From contig SECP01000044.1 of assembly GCA_004193285.1 (NCBI GenBank), positions 17,069 through 81,068 on the forward strand: a stretch of 64,000 nucleotides of DNA, in the 5' to 3' direction. The DNA is from Myxococcales bacterium (GTDB lineage Bacteria > Myxococcota_A > Polyangia > Polyangiales > Polyangiaceae). Both the position numbers and the translations under genes were made by a program. Positions 27,084-36,276 of this stretch are shown here, piece after piece. The first letter of the stretch is position 1. Every line of letters begins with the position of its first letter. Below the pieces are notes generated by a model. That model saw nothing but the letters and a program-made list of their open reading frames with translations, was not told the origin of the DNA and did not search any database.

Positions 27084-28703
27084 ATGAACCGCGTGTCTCA
27101 ACGTCATCTTTTGGCAGTCGGCGTCCTCGCTCTGGTCGCGCTCGTGGTGGTGCTCATCTTGGGCGTCGAGCAGAAGACGATCGTTGCCGCCCTTCTCTAC
27201 TGCCTCATCGCCAGCTACCTGGTGCTCACGGCCGGTGGGGACGGCAACACCACCGAGCTGGTGGAGGGCATCTCCAGCGCCGTGCGCCGCATGTTGGACG
27301 GCCGCAAGCCGGAACCCCCTCGCGAGGCCCCGCCGGCCCTGGTGCGCTTGTACGAGGAGCTGTCGGACGCTCACGACGCGCTGAAGCAAGCGCGCGAGGG
27401 CGGCGTGGACAAAGAAGAGCTGTCGGAAGCAGCCGGTAACCTCAGCGCCGCGCTCCGCTCTTTGACCGACGGCGTCGCGCAGCAGCTGAACGCCAGCGAC
27501 GAGACCGCCCGCTACATCAAGGAGATGACCAGCTCGCAGCGCGAGATCGCGGAGCACGTCGAGGTGCTCGCTACCTCCGCCGAGGAGTCCAGCTCCAGCG
27601 TCATCCAGATGACCGCCACCAACGAGCAGGTGGCCGGCAACATCGCAGACCTGGCGACGAGCGTCCGGGAGACGGTCGCCTCCATCGAGGAGATGGCGTA
27701 CTCCATCAAAGAGGTCGCCAAGAACGTCGACGCGCTCTCGCTCACGGCCGAAGAGACCAGCTCCAGCATGAACGAGATGGACGTCTCGATCGACCAGGTG
27801 CAGTCGAACGCGAACGAGACCGCGCGCCTCTCCGAAGAGGTGGCGCAGGACGCCGAGCGCGGCGCCGAGGCCATCCTCAAGACCATTGGCGAGATCTACC
27901 GCATCAAAGAGAGCAGCCAGGAAGCGGTCGCGGTGATCAGCAACCTAGGCTCGCGCATCGACGCGATCGGCCAGATCCTGAACGTCATCGACGACGTTGC
28001 GGAGCAAACCAACCTGCTCGCGCTGAACGCGGCCATCATCGCCGCCCAGGCCGGCGAGCACGGCAAAGGCTTCGCGGTCGTGGCCGACGAGATCAAGGAC
28101 CTCGCCGAGCGCGCGGGCGCCAGCACCAAAGAGATCGCCGACCTCATCAAGACGATTCAGAGCGAATCCAAGAACGCCATCCTCGCGGTGGAGCGCGGCG
28201 CTCAAAACGTCGACCGCGGCGTGGAGGTCTCCAACGAAGCCGAGCGCGCGCTCAAGAAGATCCTGGAGTCTTCGCAGAAGAGCACCAACATGGTGCGCGC
28301 GATCGCCCGCGCCACCGTGGAGCAGGCGAAGGGCAGCAAGCAGGTCACGGACGCGATCGGGCGCATCGCCGCTACCGTGCAGCAAATCGCCGCCGCCACC
28401 GCCCAGCAAGCGCGCGGCTCCGAGCTCATCATGAAGAGCGGCGAGAAGATGCGCACCATCTCCCAGCAGGTGGAGCGCTCGAGCCAGGAGCAATCCCGCG
28501 GCAGCCGCCAGATCACCCAGGCCATGGAGAGCATCAACAGCCTGGCCGGTCACCTCAACTCCGCGCAGCGCACCCAAACCCGCGGGTCCGAGCGTGCGCT
28601 CAGCGCGGCCATGCAGATCGAAGAAGCGGCACGCAAGCAGGACGGCGCGCTGCGCGAAATCACCGGGCATACGGACCGCGTGCGTCGCTCCGTCGGCAGC
28701 TGA
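27084..28703 (+). CDS. Methyl-accepting chemotaxis protein without large periplasmic domain
   Basis: 539 residues from ATG 27084; an ATG at 27048 would add 12 residues, but AGGG around 27068 fits the later start better. Two closely spaced membrane helices (about 8-29 and 34-50) leave almost no periplasmic loop, so it may sense membrane or cytoplasmic signals. The long helical signalling domain carries the hairpin tip QTNLLALNAAIIAAQAGEHG followed by GFAVVADEI. Compared with the usual 'NAAIEAARAGE' it has Ile and Gln substitutions but is otherwise standard. No che genes are nearby. Confidence 0.9.
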   Translation: MNRVSQRHLLAVGVLALVALVVVLILGVEQKTIVAALLYCLIASYLVLTAGGDGNTTELVEGISSAVRRMLDGRKPEPPREAPPALVRLYEELSDAHDALKQAREGGVDKEELSEAAGNLSAALRSLTDGVAQQLNASDETARYIKEMTSSQREIAEHVEVLATSAEESSSSVIQMTATNEQVAGNIADLATSVRETVASIEEMAYSIKEVAKNVDALSLTAEETSSSMNEMDVSIDQVQSNANETARLSEEVAQDAERGAEAILKTIGEIYRIKESSQEAVAVISNLGSRIDAIGQILNVIDDVAEQTNLLALNAAIIAAQAGEHGKGFAVVADEIKDLAERAGASTKEIADLIKTIQSESKNAILAVERGAQNVDRGVEVSNEAERALKKILESSQKSTNMVRAIARATVEQAKGSKQVTDAIGRIAATVQQIAAATAQQARGSELIMKSGEKMRTISQQVERSSQEQSRGSRQITQAMESINSLAGHLNSAQRTQTRGSERALSAAMQIEEAARKQDGALREITGHTDRVRRSVGS

Positions 28704-28763
28704 GCGCGCCGCCTCTCGGGGTGCTGACGTCCGCGCCGCCGGGTGTGTGCCAAGTGTGTCAGC

Positions 28764-28798
28764 GGCCCGACCCGCCTGCCGCGGAAATGGGCCTTTTT
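28764..28798 (+). terminator. Possible intrinsic terminator after the chemoreceptor gene
   Basis: GGCCC (28764-28768) pairs with GGGCC (28789-28793), immediately followed by TTTTT (28794-28798). The stem is only 5 bp with a 20-base loop, so this is a weak candidate. The T run in GC-rich DNA is the main support. Confidence 0.3.
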
Positions 28799-28839
28799 CG
28801 TGGGCTCTCGGTGGCACGAAAGCTGCTGACCTCGCTGGT

Positions 28840-29829
28840 ATGAAGCGCATCCTCGGGTTACTCGGCGGCGCCGCGCTGTGCGCGCACTCAGCGGCTGCGC
28901 TGGCCTGCGGCGCGACGAATGAACCGTTCTACGTGCGGAGCGAGCAGGGCCCGACCGGCGGAGACGTGCCTCTCAACGCGCCGCTCGTCGTGGAGCTCAC
29001 GGAGAGCACGGACGGTCCTGCCGAGCCCCACCTGAGCCCACGGCTCACGCTGGTCATTCAAGGCAGCGGCGAAGCGGTCGAGCTCGGGCCCGCGGGCAGC
29101 GCTCCTCACCTGATGTGGGTACCGGTCGAATCGCTCTCCCCGAGCACGACTTACGAGGCTCGGTTCAACTCCGGCTACGAGGGTGAGCCGGACCACTCGT
29201 GGGAATTCACGACCGGTCGGGAGCGCCAGGCGCCCCTCTCACTCGAGGGCAAGCTCGAGGTGACCTTGGAGACGGCCATGGAGCCATCCATCGTGTGCCC
29301 TCCCAACCGGTGCGTTTGCAACGTCAACGACTGCCTCGCTGCCTGCCGGAGCGGAGCTCCCACCCCCGTCACGCGGGCCCGAGTGAAGCTGCCGCGGGCG
29401 CTGAGCGGCTTTGGGCGCCGCGCCGCAACCGTGTGGCTCACCGACGGTACGCCCTACGATTTTGCGGAGTCGACCAAAGGCGGGCCGGACTCCGAGCCTC
29501 ACGAGGTTTCGCTCGGCGAATACGCCACCTTCGACGACGACGGCAATGCTCAAGACGTGCGAATTACGGTGCCCGAGGAAGCGGCGCCGTACCGCCCTTG
29601 CTTCGCGCTTCGGGTGAGCGACGACCGAGGCGATTCGGTCGAAGACTCGCTGTGTCTGAGCGAAGCTTTTCCCCTCGCCGACGAGCCGGCGCCCGCCACC
29701 GGGCAAGAGGAGGCACAGGAGCCATCCACCACCAGCTCCGCTTGCAGCTTCGGAATTGCGAGCTCGCCCAGCTCGCAGGTGGCGCTCGCTCTGCTCGGCC
29801 TGCTCACGCTCGTCCGGCGCCGTCGGTAG
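28840..29829 (+). CDS. Secreted protein with MYXO-CTERM-like C-terminal tail
   Basis: 329 residues. A signal peptide ends around HSAAALACG. A beta-rich, possibly Ig-like domain follows (about 25-130, with LSPSTTYEARFNSGYEG), then a Cys-rich patch (CPPNRCVCNVNDCLAACRSG, about 149-168) that could form disulfides. The C-terminus has a Cys-containing segment (SACSFGIAS), a hydrophobic helix (VALALLGLLTLV) and RRRR at the very end. This arrangement matches MYXO-CTERM sorting tails of myxobacteria, in which a Cys is processed for surface attachment. Function unknown. Confidence 0.8.
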   Translation: MKRILGLLGGAALCAHSAAALACGATNEPFYVRSEQGPTGGDVPLNAPLVVELTESTDGPAEPHLSPRLTLVIQGSGEAVELGPAGSAPHLMWVPVESLSPSTTYEARFNSGYEGEPDHSWEFTTGRERQAPLSLEGKLEVTLETAMEPSIVCPPNRCVCNVNDCLAACRSGAPTPVTRARVKLPRALSGFGRRAATVWLTDGTPYDFAESTKGGPDSEPHEVSLGEYATFDDDGNAQDVRITVPEEAAPYRPCFALRVSDDRGDSVEDSLCLSEAFPLADEPAPATGQEEAQEPSTTSSACSFGIASSPSSQVALALLGLLTLVRRRR

Positions 29830-29875
29830 AGGCGCAGGCGCCGCGCCGCTCTTCAGGAACGAGCCGAACCGCGAC

Positions 29876-31480
29876 TCACGGGCTCGAGCCGCAGCGCCCC
29901 GTACCCGGCGTGCGCGCGATGACTTGGTAGTCGCCCACGTCGATGTCGAAGGGCACGGTCACGCGGCCCTCGAGCGCGCCGCTTTCGTCGGTCGGGAACG
30001 CGCCGAGCCAGGTCTCCGCCCCCGCGCTATCACGCAAGCTGACGTCCACGCGCGAGAACAGGCAGGGCTCGCCCCCGGCCTCGACGCTGCCTTTGAGATG
30101 CACGACGCCTCCGCGCACGCTGGACCCTTGCTGCAACTTCAGCTGGACGGTCGCGTGGGGTCGATCATCCCCGGCTGCCGAGAGCGGTGCGGGGTCCGCG
30201 CCGGCGCTGGCGCTCGGCGACGGCGGGGGGGCGGCGCTGGCGGCGGCGCCCGGAGCCGAGCTCGCAGAAGCGGAGCCGGCCGGAGCGGCGCCGGACGGCG
30301 GCCCACCCTCCAGCGTTTCCGACAGCATGCCCTGGCCGGACTCCGAGCCATCCGGCCAGGTGAAGGAGTCCGGAGGGGGACGGTAGAGGTGGTCGGCCGC
30401 GCGCGGATCCAGCTCCATGCGCCCCGCCGCTCCGCCCAGGTCGATGCGATGAAAGCGAACGCCGTCGTACACCTCCACCCAAGCGTGGGCTTCGTTTCGG
30501 ACCATGCGCGTCGGGATACCGAGGCCCAGCGCGGTGACCATGAACGCGTACGCTCGGTGCCGGCACACTCCCTTTCGCGAAAGTGACAGCTCCACGTACA
30601 GCTGCGCGCCGCGCGTGGCCTTGGGGGTCGCCTCGGAAGGGCCGAAGCTACGAAAGTAGCCGACGAGCGCGGCCGTTACCTGGCGCGGCGACTGACGCTG
30701 CGACACGCCGATTTCCCGGGCGATGTCCAGCGCAGCGCCGCGAACCGCCGGCGGCAGCGGCGGCAGCTTCTGCAGCAGCTCCCCCCAGGTGGCGTCGGCG
30801 AGCTCCGTACCGAAGGCGGCGCGGGGCGCGGCCAGCTGCATGATGAGCCGCACGCGGCGACGCGCGTCGCCCACCATGAACCAATTGTCAGCGCGGTCAC
30901 GCTCGAGCGTGAACGGTACCTCGGGATCCGTGCGCGCCACGAGCGCGCGGGAGCCCGGCGCGACGCTGGGGATCCGCACTGGCATGCCCGGCGCTACGTC
31001 CACGAACAAATCCGCGTAAAATTGGTCGTCCGCCGGCCCCGGCTTGCCGCCAATCTCGAGCTTGCTCAGCGACTTGTCGAACACGGTGAGCTCGAAGCTC
31101 TCGTCCACCGAATCGTACGCGTAGAGCCGCTTGAAGGGCGCGACGGCAGGGGTGAACGGCTCGTCGTACGCGACCGAGTCCGGCCGCGTCGTGTCGCGAT
31201 CCACACGGAAGCTCGCGTCGATGCTGTCCGGCGTCGCGTTGCCGCCGTACGCGTGCTCGCCCTTCGGCTTGCGCCCGGTGGACTCCGGCGCGGGCACCAC
31301 GCCGCTCGGCGTGTCCAGCGCGGCCGGCATCGCGCCGTCTTGGGTCGTGGCGGAGAACGCGACGTCCTCCGCGGGGTTGGGCTCGATGTACTCGTGCAGC
31401 ATCGGCGTTTGCGCGAGCGCGGTCACGGTCACGCTCCACAGCGCAACCGACAGCCAACGCAGAGGGCGACGACGGAGCAT
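29876..31480 (-). CDS. Secreted transglutaminase-like protein
   Basis: 534 residues. Signal peptide (about 1-23, ending VTALAQT). A central transglutaminase-like core carries a plausible Cys-His-Asp triad: Cys306 in GVCRHRAYAF, His332 in NEAHAWVEVYD and Asp347 in FHRIDLGG. This is the standard order and spacing. A Pro/Ala/Ser-rich linker (about 385-440) and a C-terminal beta-sandwich-like domain (about 440-530) follow. Transglutaminase-like proteins may act as cysteine proteases or amidases in the envelope; the reaction cannot be deduced. It is convergent with the MYXO-CTERM gene. Confidence 0.85.
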   Translation of the reverse strand: MLRRRPLRWLSVALWSVTVTALAQTPMLHEYIEPNPAEDVAFSATTQDGAMPAALDTPSGVVPAPESTGRKPKGEHAYGGNATPDSIDASFRVDRDTTRPDSVAYDEPFTPAVAPFKRLYAYDSVDESFELTVFDKSLSKLEIGGKPGPADDQFYADLFVDVAPGMPVRIPSVAPGSRALVARTDPEVPFTLERDRADNWFMVGDARRRVRLIMQLAAPRAAFGTELADATWGELLQKLPPLPPAVRGAALDIAREIGVSQRQSPRQVTAALVGYFRSFGPSEATPKATRGAQLYVELSLSRKGVCRHRAYAFMVTALGLGIPTRMVRNEAHAWVEVYDGVRFHRIDLGGAAGRMELDPRAADHLYRPPPDSFTWPDGSESGQGMLSETLEGGPPSGAAPAGSASASSAPGAAASAAPPPSPSASAGADPAPLSAAGDDRPHATVQLKLQQGSSVRGGVVHLKGSVEAGGEPCLFSRVDVSLRDSAGAETWLGAFPTDESGALEGRVTVPFDIDVGDYQVIARTPGTGRCGSSP

Positions 31481-31507
31481 CGAAGGTTCGGCGAGCCTAG
31501 CACGAGG

Positions 31508-31747
31508 CTACGGCGGCACCCGCCAGCTCCCGTCTACCCAGACGTAGCGCACCGCCTCCCAGTGCCAGTAGCCGCAGGACCAGACCGCGTTCGGCGCCGG
31601 CGGCTTGCCCTTGGGCTCACAAGGCTCGTCCGTCGGCCGCTCCCGAGCTTCCGCCGAAGAAATCCGCTGCTCGCGCTGCGTCGCGCAGCCAGCCGCTACC
31701 GCGGCGCCCGTGGCGAAGAGCAACAGGAATACCGACGGCCGGAGCAT
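31508..31747 (-). CDS. Small lipoprotein with YXWGXW-like motif
   Basis: 79 residues from ATG 31747. Lipobox AAGC follows a hydrophobic stretch (LLLFATGAAVAAGC). The C-terminus has W-rich residues (WSCGYWHWEAVRYVWVDGSW) resembling the YXWGXW repeat (Tyr-x-Trp...Gly-x-Trp) found in many small bacterial envelope proteins. It lies 27 bases upstream of the transglutaminase gene on the same strand, so the two are likely co-transcribed. Confidence 0.68.
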   Translation of the reverse strand: MLRPSVFLLLFATGAAVAAGCATQREQRISSAEARERPTDEPCEPKGKPPAPNAVWSCGYWHWEAVRYVWVDGSWRVPP

Positions 31748-31821
31748 CGCGCCACGGCGACTATGGCAGCTTTCGAGCGCCGTGTCTTTCCGGGCGAGAA
31801 CCACTATCCTTCGCTCTGCCG

Positions 31822-32958
31822 ATGACCACGCTCGAAGCTCAGCTCGACTCGCTCCCCGCCGACGTGAAGAAGCTCCTCACCGACTTCGGCTTCAACGCCG
31901 CGCGCCTCGTCTCGCTCGCCAAGCCGCTCCAAACTGGCGTGGCGGCGGACAACCTCGTGAAGGGCAAGATCACGCCTCCCACCCTGGAGGACGTGGTGCA
32001 GCTCCCGCCCGAAGGCAGCGCAGAGCACACGCGCCTCACGGAGCTCGGGCAGGCCGCGCTCGCCCGCGGCGAGTACGCGCTCGTCGTGCTCGCGGGCGGC
32101 ATGGCAACGCGCATGGGCGGCGTCGTGAAAGCCCTCGTGGACGCGGTGCCCGGTAAGTCTTTCTTGGATCTGCGCCTCCGCGAGGTGGAAGTCATCCGCG
32201 AGCGCTACGGCAAGCAGCCTCCGCTTTGGCTGATGACGAGCGCCTCCACCGACGAAAAAATCAAAGCCGCGCTGGGCGATCGCCGCCGCGGCGACGAGGT
32301 CGCCACGTTCGTCCAGGAGCTCTCGTTGCGACTCACCCCGAAGGGTGACCTCTTCCTGGGTGCGGACGGGCGCCCCAGCGAGCACGCGCCGGGCCATGGG
32401 GACTTGCCGGACGCGCTGAAGCGAAGCGGCTTGCTCGAGCGCTTCGTCGCGCAGGGCGGCAAAACCCTGATGATGACGAACGTCGACAACCTGGGCGGCA
32501 CGCTGGACCCTGCCGTCCTCGGCTTTCATCTCTCCCACGGGCTGCCCGTCACCTCCGAGGTGGTCGACAAGCTGGGCTCGGATCGCGGCGGCATCCCCGT
32601 CCGCGTGGACGACAAGCCCTGCGTGCTGGAGGAGTTCCGCATCCCGCCCAGCTTCGACCCGGCGAGCGTGCGCGTCTTCAACACCAACGTGTTCCACTTC
32701 GACGCCAAGGCCCTGCTGGAGCTGGACATGCCGTGGACCTTCTTCACCGTGACCAAAAAGGTCGAAGGCCAGCCCGTCATTCAATTCGAGCGGCTGATCA
32801 ACGAAGTTACCTCGGCCCTGCCCACCAAGTACCTGCACCTGCCGCGCACCGGCAATCACTCGCGCTTTCTCCCCGTCAAAGACAACGAAGAGCTCGCCGC
32901 CCGCGTCCCGGAGATTCAGGCCATCGCGAAGTCGCACGGCTGGCTCTCGAGCGAGTAG
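31822..32958 (+). CDS. UDPGP-family nucleotidyltransferase
   Basis: 378 residues. A Rossmann-like nucleotidyltransferase core carries the UTP-binding loop LVVLAGGMATRMGG at about residue 88, in place of the usual LAGG-x-G-TR-x-G. Later motifs fit the UDP-glucose / UDP-N-acetylhexosamine pyrophosphorylase family: MTNVDNLGGTLDP, EEFRIPPSFDP, FNTNVFHFDA, then a basic stretch near FERLINEVT. The usual product would be UDP-sugar for cell-envelope polysaccharide, but which sugar cannot be told. The last 43 bases overlap the 3' end of the ferric reductase gene on the other strand. Confidence 0.85.
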   Translation: MTTLEAQLDSLPADVKKLLTDFGFNAARLVSLAKPLQTGVAADNLVKGKITPPTLEDVVQLPPEGSAEHTRLTELGQAALARGEYALVVLAGGMATRMGGVVKALVDAVPGKSFLDLRLREVEVIRERYGKQPPLWLMTSASTDEKIKAALGDRRRGDEVATFVQELSLRLTPKGDLFLGADGRPSEHAPGHGDLPDALKRSGLLERFVAQGGKTLMMTNVDNLGGTLDPAVLGFHLSHGLPVTSEVVDKLGSDRGGIPVRVDDKPCVLEEFRIPPSFDPASVRVFNTNVFHFDAKALLELDMPWTFFTVTKKVEGQPVIQFERLINEVTSALPTKYLHLPRTGNHSRFLPVKDNEELAARVPEIQAIAKSHGWLSSE

Positions 32959-33737
32959 ACACTGGCGGGGGCGCGGTGAGAGCCGGCCCCCTTCAGTCCT
33001 CGATGCGCTCGTGCGCGTCTGCCTCCCCCGCGTTTCCAATAGGCAGCGGCCTTGGTCCAGGCCGCCGGGTGCTGGCGCTCCTTCACGATGTGGTCGCGCA
33101 GCGCGCGAGCGAGACCGCTTTCGCCGGCTATCCAAACGAGCCCGTCACCGGGCGGGAACGTGAGCCTGGCCACCGCATCCACGAGCAACCGCGCGTCTCC
33201 TTCCGCTCGACCGCGGTGGAGCCAAAGCGGCGACCACTGGGCACGGGTCTCGAAGCGCTGCTCGTCTTCCGTGGCGTGTACGGCCACGATGGTCGTCACC
33301 GGCACCCCGGGTCGCAGCTCTTCCACGCGCCGGCCGATCGCCGGCAGCGCCGACTCGTCGCCGACGAGCAAGTACCAGTCGAAATCGTCGGGGATGACGA
33401 GCGAGCCGCGCGGCCCTGCCACCTCCAGCCGCGCCCCGACGCGCGCCTCGCGTGCCCACGAGGAGGCTGGCCCTTGCTCATGGAGCGCAAAGTCCACCAC
33501 CAAGGTGCGCCGAGCGGCGTCGAAGGAGCGCGGCGTGAAGTCACGCATCACGGTTCGAGGGCCGTCGGCAAAGAATAGCTTCACGTGATCGTCGGGCGCG
33601 TCGCTCAGGAAGTCGTGCAGCTCCGGGGAGCCGAAGGAGACGCGAGTCATGCGCGGCGAGAGCGCCTCCAAGCGCGTGACCTCGAGACCACGGCGCCGAA
33701 TTTCGCGTCGCACGCGGCGCACTTCGTGCCGAGTCAC
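32916..33737 (-). CDS. Siderophore-interacting (ferric-chelate reductase) protein, NfeF-like
   Basis: 273 residues. FAD-binding SIP-family domain (about 28-125): flavin motif RDFTPRSFD in place of the typical R-x-Y-[TS]-x-R, followed by GPASSWAREARVGARLEVAGPRGS. The C-terminal NAD(P)H-binding half (about 126-235) has LLVGDESALPAIGRRV and LVWIAGESGLARALRDHI. These features match the E. coli NfeF/YqjH family, which reduces ferric siderophore complexes in the cytoplasm. It overlaps the end of the PadR gene by 4 bases (33734-33737), so the two are one operon, consistent with an NfeR/NfeF-type locus. Residues after about 240 are Arg/Gly/Ser-rich. Confidence 0.88.
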   Translation of the reverse strand: MTRHEVRRVRREIRRRGLEVTRLEALSPRMTRVSFGSPELHDFLSDAPDDHVKLFFADGPRTVMRDFTPRSFDAARRTLVVDFALHEQGPASSWAREARVGARLEVAGPRGSLVIPDDFDWYLLVGDESALPAIGRRVEELRPGVPVTTIVAVHATEDEQRFETRAQWSPLWLHRGRAEGDARLLVDAVARLTFPPGDGLVWIAGESGLARALRDHIVKERQHPAAWTKAAAYWKRGGGRRARAHRGLKGAGSHRAPASVYSLESQPCDFAMA

Positions 33738-34405
33738 TTCGCGTCCTTGGCCGGCACGTCCAGCCGCTCGATGCGCTTGGCGGCTTCATCGATGATCTCG
33801 GCCACGTCCAGCAGCGCTCGTTTGTCTGCTCCGCTCGAGAGCCGGTCGTGCAGCACCGCTTTGAGGTTCTGCAAGGCTCGCCAAACTGGCCCGGATTCGA
33901 ACCAGTTGTTCTCCGCGCCCAGTTGCTTCAGACGTTCGAGCGCGAGCTCGGCTTCCGCGCGATGTTCGTTCAAGTGCGCTCGCCCCGCCTCCGTGAGCGC
34001 GAACTGTTGCTTGGCGCCTTCCGAAGCGATGGCTTCCACGTAGCCGAGGTCTTGGAGGAGCGTGAGGGTGGGGTAGATCACGCCTGGGCTCGGCGCGTAG
34101 ACACCGCCCGTGTGCGACTCCAACTCGCGGATGAAGTCGTAACCGTGCCGGGGGTGATCTTCGAGTAGCCGCAGCAGCACGAGCTTCAGCTCGCCCGCCT
34201 CGAACATGCGCCGCCGGCCGCCGCCGCGGCCGCCTCGCTCGCCGAAGATCCCCCCGTGCCCGTGGCCATGACCGTGACCCGGGCCATGGCCGTGCCCATG
34301 ACCTGGCCCGTGACCGTGACCCGGGAAGCCGCGCCCTCCGCCAAAACCCCGCGCCGGCCAGCCGTGCGCCACCATACGTCCCAATCGCTCTAGGTCATAT
34401 CTCAT
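33734..34405 (-). CDS. PadR-family regulator with His/Gly-rich metal-binding N-terminus, NfeR-like
   Basis: 223 residues from ATG 34405; the frame is open to 34495. Residues about 20-66 are a His/Gly tract with repeating HGHGPGHGH units, followed by GRGGGRRRMF; this resembles the nickel-binding head of E. coli NfeR (YqjI). A PadR winged helix follows (about 67-145): ELKLVLLRLLEDHPRHGYDF and TGGVYAPSPGVIYPTLTLLQ, very close to the NfeR consensus. The C-terminal helical part likely dimerises. By analogy it is a nickel-sensitive repressor of the reductase gene with which it overlaps. Operator-like palindromes sit exactly over its start. Confidence 0.88.
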   Translation of the reverse strand: MRYDLERLGRMVAHGWPARGFGGGRGFPGHGHGPGHGHGHGPGHGHGHGHGGIFGERGGRGGGRRRMFEAGELKLVLLRLLEDHPRHGYDFIRELESHTGGVYAPSPGVIYPTLTLLQDLGYVEAIASEGAKQQFALTEAGRAHLNEHRAEAELALERLKQLGAENNWFESGPVWRALQNLKAVLHDRLSSGADKRALLDVAEIIDEAAKRIERLDVPAKDAK

Positions 34406-34441
34406 AGTTCTGAGATATATCTTAGAAAGTCTGAACGTCAA
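34397..34441 (-). promoter_or_regulatory. Promoter and palindromic operator for the NfeR/NfeF-like operon
   Basis: Minus-strand TTGACG (34436-34441) and TATATC (34414-34419) are a good -35/-10 pair with a 16-base spacer. A perfect 8-bp inverted repeat ATATCTCA/TGAGATAT (34397-34404 and 34411-34418, 6-base spacer) overlaps the -10 and the ATG. A second, nearly perfect 18-base palindrome lies at 34409-34426 (TCTGAGATATATCTTAGA, one mismatch). These look like a PadR autoregulatory site. The transcript would start within a few bases of the ATG, so it may be leaderless; alternatively translation starts at Met11 (34375). Confidence 0.7.
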
Positions 34442-35202
<761 letters not shown>

Positions 35203-36210
35203 GTGATGTCAGAAATAGCCGAGTCCGAGTTTCCTGCGCTCTTCGCGCACGGCACCCGTAAAGATTGGGGAGTGGGCGTGCTCTCCGGGGTGCGCGACGG
35301 AAAGCGCACGTACCTGTTCGAGGGCGGCGAAGAGCGAATCATGGGCGGCGGCGCGCTGGACATGATGCGAAAGATCTCCCCGCTGAGCGCGGAGCAGCAG
35401 AGCACGCTCGCGCGGCTGACCGCACTGGTCGCCAAGCGTCATGGCTTGCCGGATCCGTCCAAGGCCGCCGGGCAGATGCTGCTCGAGCAGCTCGCCGGTA
35501 TGCGCACCTCGTTCCCCAAGGGGTTCACGGACCCGGCGTGGCAGAGCGAGCGGCGGGCCGCCACCGTGCGCGGCGCGGTTCAAGCTGCGGCCAAGGAGCA
35601 GCTGTCCATGCAGGCGCTGGACGCGTTGCTCAAAGCGCAGCAGTTCGACGCGCTGTGGGCCACCGTCACGAAGGTGCTCGGGTCGACCGGTTGGGTCGTC
35701 GCCGATCAGCTGAAGCCGGTGCCCACGCTCGGGCTGGGGCTGTTGGCGGGCGCGGTGCGCGAGCTGCTTTACGGGAGCGCCACGCTGGAGCAGCGCGTGG
35801 ATCGCTTCACCGTCGCTTACGAAACTTCGTTTCACCGCCCGCCGAAGTGGGAGACGGTCACCGCCATCCTCGCCATCGTCTTCCCGGACGACTACGTGCT
35901 GGTAGAGCTGGCCTCGTTCCGCAAGCAGCTGAAGGCGCTGGGCTCGAGCGGCTCGCTGCCGCAGCGGCCGACGGGCGCTGGCTACTCCCGCTGCGTCAAC
36001 ACCGCCCGCATCGTCGCCGGCAAGCTGACCGAGCACGGCGAAGTCCCGGCGGACCTGCTGGATGTGCATGATTTCATCCGTCACACGCTCAAGCCCGCGC
36101 CGATTGCTCGCCGCGCCAAGCCGGCCGCCAAGGCCGCGCCGAAGAAGAAGGCCAGCAAGCGTGCGGAGTCTGAAGAGACGTCGGAAGAGTCGATGAGCGA
36201 AGCCGACTGA
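35203..36210 (+). CDS. Conserved-looking protein of unknown function
   Basis: 335 residues; GTG 35203 or, more likely, ATG 35206, with AGAAAGGG a few bases upstream. The N-terminus has a small beta motif (FAHGTRKDWGVGVLSGVRDG then YLFEGGEERIM) resembling DUF3553-type domains that recur in myxobacterial proteins of unknown function. The middle (about 60-260) is helical with no catalytic motif, and the C-terminus is a Lys/Ala/Glu-rich tail (about 300-335). No membrane segment or signal. The two families I considered, nucleic-acid-binding and phage-type, lack clear support. Confidence 0.7.
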   Translation: MMSEIAESEFPALFAHGTRKDWGVGVLSGVRDGKRTYLFEGGEERIMGGGALDMMRKISPLSAEQQSTLARLTALVAKRHGLPDPSKAAGQMLLEQLAGMRTSFPKGFTDPAWQSERRAATVRGAVQAAAKEQLSMQALDALLKAQQFDALWATVTKVLGSTGWVVADQLKPVPTLGLGLLAGAVRELLYGSATLEQRVDRFTVAYETSFHRPPKWETVTAILAIVFPDDYVLVELASFRKQLKALGSSGSLPQRPTGAGYSRCVNTARIVAGKLTEHGEVPADLLDVHDFIRHTLKPAPIARRAKPAAKAAPKKKASKRAESEETSEESMSEAD

Positions 36211-36218
36211 ACGAGGCG

Positions 36219-36247
36219 GCGAGCGGCGGTGCTCAGCCGCCGCTCGC
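36219..36247. terminator. Bidirectional terminator-like hairpin between convergent genes
   Basis: A perfect 11-bp stem (GCGAGCGGCGG 36219-36229 with CCGCCGCTCGC 36237-36247) and 7-base loop lies 9 bases after one stop and 30 bases before the convergent gene's stop at 36277. Only a weak T tract follows (TCCGTTCT), so it may be intrinsic or factor-assisted. Confidence 0.55.
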
Positions 36248-36276
36248 TCCGTTCTGCGCAGCGGTACCGAAGGACG

